Shown here in pieces: positions 59,781-64,000 of a stretch of DNA of 64,000 nucleotides. How positions within the stretch are numbered: the stretch's first letter is position 1; the number at the start of each line of letters is the position of its first letter. The notes under the pieces were generated by a model, which worked only from the letters and a program-made list of their open reading frames with translations, searched no databases and was not told where the DNA came from. The position numbers and the translations under genes are program-made. Source of the DNA: Knufia peltigerae (Eukaryota; Ascomycota; Eurotiomycetes; Chaetothyriales; Trichomeriaceae); the NCBI GenBank assembly GCA_030247855.1, contig JAPDRN010000057.1:124001-188000 (forward strand). Direction: 5' to 3'.

Positions 59781-60326
59781 TCAGTTGACTGCCTGCATTA
59801 GTCCGCGGGATGGACGAAGCGACCAGGGGGAAACCTGCCAACCGCGGCCCGGGTCCTCAAACAGACACCGCTGCTGATCAGGCACTGCCCCTTCGAAGCG
59901 CCCAAACCGCGCCTCAAGCCACGATGGCCCAGCACCTTCCACCAACAGCTGCCCCTGGCTCTGGTGGAGATCCAACCAGCGTTCGAAACTGATGCGAAGG
60001 CGCTCGATATCCGGCGCCCGCCACAGTGCATCGGCAGGCATCCGGATCAGCACGCGTGAGGGGGCGTTCTCCACGTCCATCACCAGCACGCCTTTGCACC
60101 GGATCTCGAAGGACGTCACCCCGGCATAGCGCGTGTGCAGTTCAAAGCCCTCATCCGCTTTCGCGGTAACGAAGCCGAGTGCATCACTGTGCAGTAGCCG
60201 GTAATCGGCAGGCTGCAGCTTCTGGTAGGCCCACACCTGATCGCCTGCCGGTTCGGGCCAGCCTGCCCACATCGCGCTGATCAGCACGATGCACGCCGCC
60301 GCCGCGGCAAATCCGCGTTTCTTCAT
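59781..60326 (-). CDS. Hypothetical exported protein, 181 aa
   Basis: An N-terminal hydrophobic segment (MKKRGFAAAAACIVLISAMWAGW) acts as signal peptide or anchor. The rest is a soluble domain with two cysteines (EIRCKG, QQRCLF). No family recognised. It is on the same strand as the effector/immunity pair but 147 bases upstream, so a functional link is uncertain. Confidence 0.55.
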   Translation of the reverse strand: MKKRGFAAAAACIVLISAMWAGWPEPAGDQVWAYQKLQPADYRLLHSDALGFVTAKADEGFELHTRYAGVTSFEIRCKGVLVMDVENAPSRVLIRMPADALWRAPDIERLRISFERWLDLHQSQGQLLVEGAGPSWLEARFGRFEGAVPDQQRCLFEDPGRGWQVSPWSLRPSRGLMQAVN

Positions 60327-60372
60327 TCATCACCCCGCACGCAAACAGAACGTCACGCCCACCAGCGCGCCC

Positions 60373-60729
60373 TCAGTCCTCTGGCCGCATCCGTTCGTGG
60401 ATGAAGGCGGTAAGTGCGATATCGGCCATCACCAGCCCTTCCATCACCCGGTCGCCCACGTACTGGTCGGGCTCACCGTTCTGACGCGTGCGCTCGGCTG
60501 CCAGCAGGAGTTCCTGCACGATGCGCTGGCCCGTCAGCGCGCAGTCGGCGTCAGACAACTGCATCTGCCGGCTGCGCAGGTGATGGCGTTCGGGCCACGG
60601 CTGGCCGTCGGCCGCAGCGCCGGCGCCGATGCTGCGCAGGATGGCGATGAGGCTGTTGGGGTCCAGGGTATGGCTGGGCGAGGGCGCTTCCTGGATGGGG
60701 CGCGGGGGAGGGGAGTGCGGTGTGGTCAT
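60373..60729 (-). CDS. Small DUF3077/DUF6124-like protein, 118 aa
   Basis: Starts at ATG 60729. A Pro-rich N-terminus is followed by a helical segment (LTGQRIVQELLLAAERTRQNGEPDQYVGDRVMEGLVMADIALTAFIHERM). Proteins of this kind in pseudomonads and Stenotrophomonas typically lie behind a large inverted repeat, as here (60791-60935). Function unknown. Confidence 0.55.
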   Translation of the reverse strand: MTTPHSPPPRPIQEAPSPSHTLDPNSLIAILRSIGAGAAADGQPWPERHHLRSRQMQLSDADCALTGQRIVQELLLAAERTRQNGEPDQYVGDRVMEGLVMADIALTAFIHERMRPED

Positions 60730-60790
60730 GGCAGGCTCCGTGCAAGCAGGCAGAAGCCGCCACCGATAAAGGTGGCGGACGATGCGTGGC

Positions 60791-60935
60791 TCGAAAACCG
60801 GTTGCTGTTGTAAGGCCGGCGGGTACAAGACCCCCACGCACCGCCCGCCATAGCCGGCAGACGGATTGCCAGCCGGCACCACGCGCGGTGGTGCCGGCTG
60901 ACAAGCGTAAACAACAACAGCAATCGGGTTTTCGA
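60791..60935. other. Large nested inverted repeat (structured element)
   Basis: Outer arms: 60791-60811 pairs with 60914-60935 over 20 of 21 positions (apart from one extra G). Inner arms: AGCCGGCACCAC (60871-60882) and GTGGTGCCGGCT (60888-60899) form a perfect 12-base stem with a 5-base loop. It lies 62 bases upstream of the small gene starting at 60729 and would fold into a strong cruciform or an mRNA leader structure. The rest of 60730-61292 has no convincing gene. Confidence 0.65.
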
Positions 60936-61292
60936 CGCCCGGCCACCCGTTGTCGGTGGCTCTACCAGAGTTGCCTGATGTTGTTGGAAATGCCAAGGGG
61001 GTGGGGCCAATGCCGCCAAAGCCCGAGACGTTTTTGGCATTGTCGCATAGCGTGTAAAGTGGCGAGAGCGTTGTGTTACGGGAAGACTGGCACTTCTGGA
61101 ACGGAGTCGTCAGAACCTTCCGCCAAAGACGCAGGGTGCGGCAAATGCGACAGCATTCGACGAGCGGTTCTTCATGGCACTGGCAATAGAGCACGTGTTG
61201 CGGACTTCACTTCCAGGCGATGTGCAAGTCACGGCTTCACCCATGCTATCCACGTTTGCTATAGGTGGAATTCCCAAGCTGTGATTGCACGC

Positions 61293-61733
61293 ATGACTCT
61301 GACGGACCTACTGGCTTCTGCCGCCTACCGCGACTATCTATTCGCCTTGGACGCGTACCTGAAGAAGCAGCCCTTTAAGCATGAGGCACCGATCGAGCCG
61401 GTCATTGTCCGTGTACAGGAAGGGTGGATGGGGCACGCCAATATCAAGGCAGATGCACTTCTTCAGTTGATCAGTGCCGAGCGAGTTCAGACCTTCAGCT
61501 ACATAGCGCAGAAGTTGGCCGCCTATTCGGAGGCGGACGGAGGGCCAGACAACCTTGTCAATCTGCCCGCAACGCTCCACATGCCTATCGGCCACCTGAT
61601 TGAGTATCTCCTGCTTCGCGACGATGTGGCTGGAATGAAAAGCTACTTGAAAAAGGTCCGGGTTCCGGATGCCATTGCTTATGCCAGCGAAGTTGCGGAG
61701 ATGTTCCGTTCCACGCGAGTCGCCAACGAGTAG
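61293..61733 (+). CDS. Hypothetical protein, 146 aa
   Basis: ATG 61293 (GTG 61281 also possible). Mostly helical and without membrane segments (LTDLLASAAYRDYLFALDAYLKKQPF, HIEY-like LIEYLLLRDDVAGMKSYLKK). Base composition is lower in GC than the flanking effector genes, which hints at recent arrival. Not recognised. Confidence 0.5.
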   Translation: MTLTDLLASAAYRDYLFALDAYLKKQPFKHEAPIEPVIVRVQEGWMGHANIKADALLQLISAERVQTFSYIAQKLAAYSEADGGPDNLVNLPATLHMPIGHLIEYLLLRDDVAGMKSYLKKVRVPDAIAYASEVAEMFRSTRVANE

Positions 61734-62158
61734 GACACCCACGCCCGCCCAGCTCGCGTTAGCACGATCCCTCGCGCTGCAGCTGTCAGCTGCGATACCA
61801 GCCGCCGCAATCGAATCGAGATCAGAGATGCACAAGTTCATTGCAGAGCTATGTGCGCGGGCTCGCAAGTCAAACGGCTAGATTGTGCAGGACGCAGGCG
61901 ATCAGAATGACAAAAGCTGAGCAGCTACTTAGCGGCAAACTGGCTGGCATGTGGGGGCTCATGCCTGGATGCAAACGCCCTTCGTAGAGACGAGTCTAGA
62001 GGCATCTCAAGCCAACAATGCTACGCCACCTAGTCTGATAGCGATCGCCCTGCAGTGGCTAGACATCGGCCTGGGTACCGATGCTGGCTAGACACACGTG
62101 CCGCCTCTTTCCAACAGACTCTATACCGCTATAGAGTAGGCTAAGGGGGCTAAGTGCG
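61734..62158. other. Intergenic region with possible gene stump
   Basis: A plus-strand frame to 61881 (TPAQLALARSLALQLSAAIP...MHKFIAELCARARKSNG) follows the stop of the previous gene in another frame and may be its frameshifted tail or an old fragment. The rest has nothing recognisable apart from the palindrome at 62118. Confidence 0.35.
62118..62137. promoter_or_regulatory. Operator-like palindrome
   Basis: ACTCTATA and TATAGAGT (8 bases each, perfect) around CCGC, ending 21 bases before the ATG at 62159. The position overlaps the expected -10 region or ribosome-binding area, which suits a repressor site. Confidence 0.55.
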
Positions 62159-64000
62159 ATGGATTCGAGTTTTCTGCCGGTCCACTTGCGCGCAGCTAAA
62201 GTCAAGGCAAGGAAGATCATGGCTCGTAAAGGCAAGCGGAAACACTCACTGCATCGTTCAATTGGCGCAGTGCTTAAGGGGGGGGACTTTGCGAGAGAGT
62301 CGCTCTTTCTTTTAAAGGTCAACAGCGCCGCGGCAGAGCTATTTGAGCGATTTCCCAAGCTTATAAAGGAGCCGCGCCGCTTGCTTCCAGTGCACGGCGC
62401 GCCATTTCCACGGACATACAAGGATATGTTTGANNNNNNNNNNNNNNNNNNNNNNNNNNNNNNNNNNNNNNNNNNNNNNNNNNNNNNNNNNNNNNNNNNN
62501 NNNNNNNNNNNNNNNNNNNNNNNNNNNNNNCCCAAGCTTATAAAGGAGCCGCGCCGCTTGCTTCCAGTGCACGGCGCGCCATTTCCACGGACATACAAGG
62601 ATATGTTTGAGGTGCAGGCTGCTGGTGCACCCGCTGGTCCAGTTAATGAGGTAATTTGGGCAATCTGCAGATGTGTGCTGCACAGCGCCGAAATAAACCA
62701 GTACGTCACGGACAGGGTTAACTTTGAATCTCTTTTGCTCCTATCCAAGTTCGACAGCGCGGCGGCGATACTAGTGGAGCACGAGCAAAGATTCGGAGTG
62801 TCTCTTTGGCTCGCGCAAGCTTGGTTAACACTCGGTGACAACGCTCCTCTTGCCGAACGGCAGCGGGTTCAAGAGCAATTTGACTCGACGGCTCCGAAGT
62901 CAATTTCGGCATTTCTTATCCATTACCTGTCTCGCAGGGCAGAGAGTCGAGGAACAAAAAGATTTCTCAAGGATGAGGTGCTCGCTAAGCTAAATGACGT
63001 ATCAGACGTCTTTAGGAAGTACGCGGCGAGTAGAGTGAGTGATGTATCTACGGCGAATCCCAGCGAACTATCGGCGTATTTGTTCTTTGAAGCCCAGGCA
63101 AGCGTCATAGACCACTATGAGGCGCTCATCGCAACCCTGCAAGATATGGCTGGAACAGATCGACTGCCAGCATCTGTCTCGTCGGCTCTCGAAACGCCGT
63201 TCGCTCTGCTTCATCGTCGAATCAAGGATCGTAGGGTCGAGCCGCTGGCCCTCGCATTCGGCTGTGTGGTTAAGATTGACGTCGATGCCAGAGCAAAATT
63301 CCGAGCGGAGATCTTTGACTCCTACTTCCAGAGTCGAAACGAAGACGTCTTGCGAAACGGGACAATATTCCTGACTCAGTACGACGCAACTGACGCGGCA
63401 ATGCTAACGCTAGTCGCACGTGCAGCGGTCAGATCAAATCGTGAGGTGTGTGGACTTTCGGCTGCACAGGCAGCTCTCTGCGCAAGCCTCATAAGCGTCC
63501 TCAGGCTAGACGAACACTCTTACGGCGAGGCGACGTCCATCCTTTCGACCGCAGATATTCACTATGGACACTCCTGGGCGCTCTACCTTCGCGGGGTTGT
63601 TCTCTCCAGCCTTCAGCAGGAGTCTGCGCTGCCAGTGGTGGATCAGATAAGAGGAATTGTTGTCTACGATCCGTGGCTATCGCCACTAACTCTGGCCTGC
63701 GCAAAACCTCTTTCTCTAAGGTCCGCGGTCGCTGCCCAAATTGAATCCGGAATATACGTTAATACTTTGGCCGCAGTGAGCCTGCTCTACTTCGGTACAG
63801 ATGGTGGATCTGCGGCTGCGCACATTTCTAATAGAAGGCGCTTGTCATACTTGGCGCATAATATAATGCGGACTGGTCGTTCCTTAGAGGCGATCGAGAA
63901 GCTAGCCGCTCTAATGCAGGGTGCTCCAGCGGATGCGCGCTATAGAATAACTACTGCCTTGGCGATGGCGAAGGCGATCTCCGGGAATGTGCAAGAAGCA
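62159..64000 (+). CDS. Large hypothetical helical protein, partial, interrupted by assembly gap
   Basis: The plus strand is open from ATG 62159 (MDSSFLPVHLRAAKVKARKI, AGGGGG upstream) to the gap at 62434, and from 62531 in the same frame to the window end, over 550 codons without a stop. The protein is helical with TPR-like alternation (RVQEQFDSTAPKSISAFLIHYLSRRAESRG, EATSILSTADIHYGHSWALYLRGVVLSSLQQESALPVVDQI, AIEKLAALMQGAPADARYRI). No catalytic motif is seen. GC content is low for this genome, so it is probably accessory. Minus-strand frames across the gap are shadows. Confidence 0.6.
   Translation, partial: MDSSFLPVHLRAAKVKARKIMARKGKRKHSLHRSIGAVLKGGDFARESLFLLKVNSAAAELFERFPKLIKEPRRLLPVHGAPFPRTYKDMFXXXXXXXXXXXXXXXXXXXXXXXXXXXXXXXXXPKLIKEPRRLLPVHGAPFPRTYKDMFEVQAAGAPAGPVNEVIWAICRCVLHSAEINQYVTDRVNFESLLLLSKFDSAAAILVEHEQRFGVSLWLAQAWLTLGDNAPLAERQRVQEQFDSTAPKSISAFLIHYLSRRAESRGTKRFLKDEVLAKLNDVSDVFRKYAASRVSDVSTANPSELSAYLFFEAQASVIDHYEALIATLQDMAGTDRLPASVSSALETPFALLHRRIKDRRVEPLALAFGCVVKIDVDARAKFRAEIFDSYFQSRNEDVLRNGTIFLTQYDATDAAMLTLVARAAVRSNREVCGLSAAQAALCASLISVLRLDEHSYGEATSILSTADIHYGHSWALYLRGVVLSSLQQESALPVVDQIRGIVVYDPWLSPLTLACAKPLSLRSAVAAQIESGIYVNTLAAVSLLYFGTDGGSAAAHISNRRRLSYLAHNIMRTGRSLEAIEKLAALMQGAPADARYRITTALAMAKAISGNVQEA
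62354..62610. other. Assembly gap of 97 N flanked by an exact 80-base duplication
   Basis: Bases 62354-62433 are identical to 62531-62610. An exact 80-base match on both sides of a run of N points to overlapping contig ends that were not merged. The true sequence probably has one copy and no gap. The distance between copies (177) is a multiple of three, so the frame is kept either way. Confidence 0.85.

Noticed and set aside
62354..62610. The 80-base exact direct repeat as a biological duplication
   Set aside because: Both copies abut the run of N exactly, which is the signature of unmerged contig ends.
62059..62841. Minus-strand frame running through the N gap
   Set aside because: It relies on translating N and repeats the same residues on both sides of the gap. 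The plus-strand frame is longer, has a ribosome site and continues to the window end.

Overview
The window reads as chromosome of a Stenotrophomonas-like member of the Xanthomonadaceae. It is GC-rich with a strong bias to G/C third positions. It carries at least two GTAG-headed hairpins of the SMAG repeat type known from S. maltophilia (567-591, 8786-8809). It also encodes an XVIPCD-type effector of the Xanthomonadales antibacterial type IV secretion system. No rRNA, tRNA or CRISPR array was seen.

Layout. (1) 1-14.2 kb is ordinary core genome: the start of a secreted subtilase, small envelope proteins, a sorbosone-dehydrogenase-like lipoprotein, an ExoD protein, yidA, a TonB-dependent receptor, and a very large SF1 helicase with a C-terminal nuclease and zinc ribbon. 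(2) 14.2-16.4 kb is a small patch (IS remnants, a truncated cupin/JmjC gene, a small membrane protein) bounded by two copies of the 3' end of comM. (3) 16.87-48.33 kb is a 31.5-kb genomic island that splits comM: the C-terminal part lies at 16403-16870 and the N-terminal part at 48335-49376. The island ends are inverted repeats of the form GTACCTRTGACATGA. Its left end carries a tightly overlapping operon of three tyrosine recombinases plus a small HTH/coiled-coil protein. Cargo includes a complete type II CBASS anti-phage operon (cap5, CD-NTase, cap2, cap3), a DEDDh exonuclease, a second SAVED protein with two membrane helices, a Het-C/vWA/PPC secreted protein, an IS3-family element, a LysR/amidohydrolase/DMT-transporter cassette, several phosphatases, and much gene debris. 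Base composition is clearly lower in GC and more mixed than in the flanks. (4) 49.5-56.2 kb holds what I consider the most novel locus: a small His-rich, signal-peptide-bearing precursor peptide followed by a HExxH-type putative peptide hydroxylase, an unrecognised protein, a SAM methyltransferase and two FtsX-type permeases. It looks like a RiPP or metal-peptide biosynthesis and export operon. (5) 56.2-59.7 kb is an X-T4SS effector with an AHH-like nuclease head and its imm11-type immunity gene. (6) 59.8-64 kb has small hypotheticals, a large nested inverted repeat, and a lower-GC gene of unknown function that is interrupted by an assembly gap and runs off the end.

How the parts work together. 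comM encodes a branch-migration helicase used in natural transformation, so the island should impair it. The CBASS genes form a self-contained sense-signal-kill unit. The putative RiPP genes overlap or nearly touch and are probably co-transcribed, with a hairpin after the precursor gene that may raise precursor over enzyme expression. All family names rest on motif reading by eye. No database search was run.
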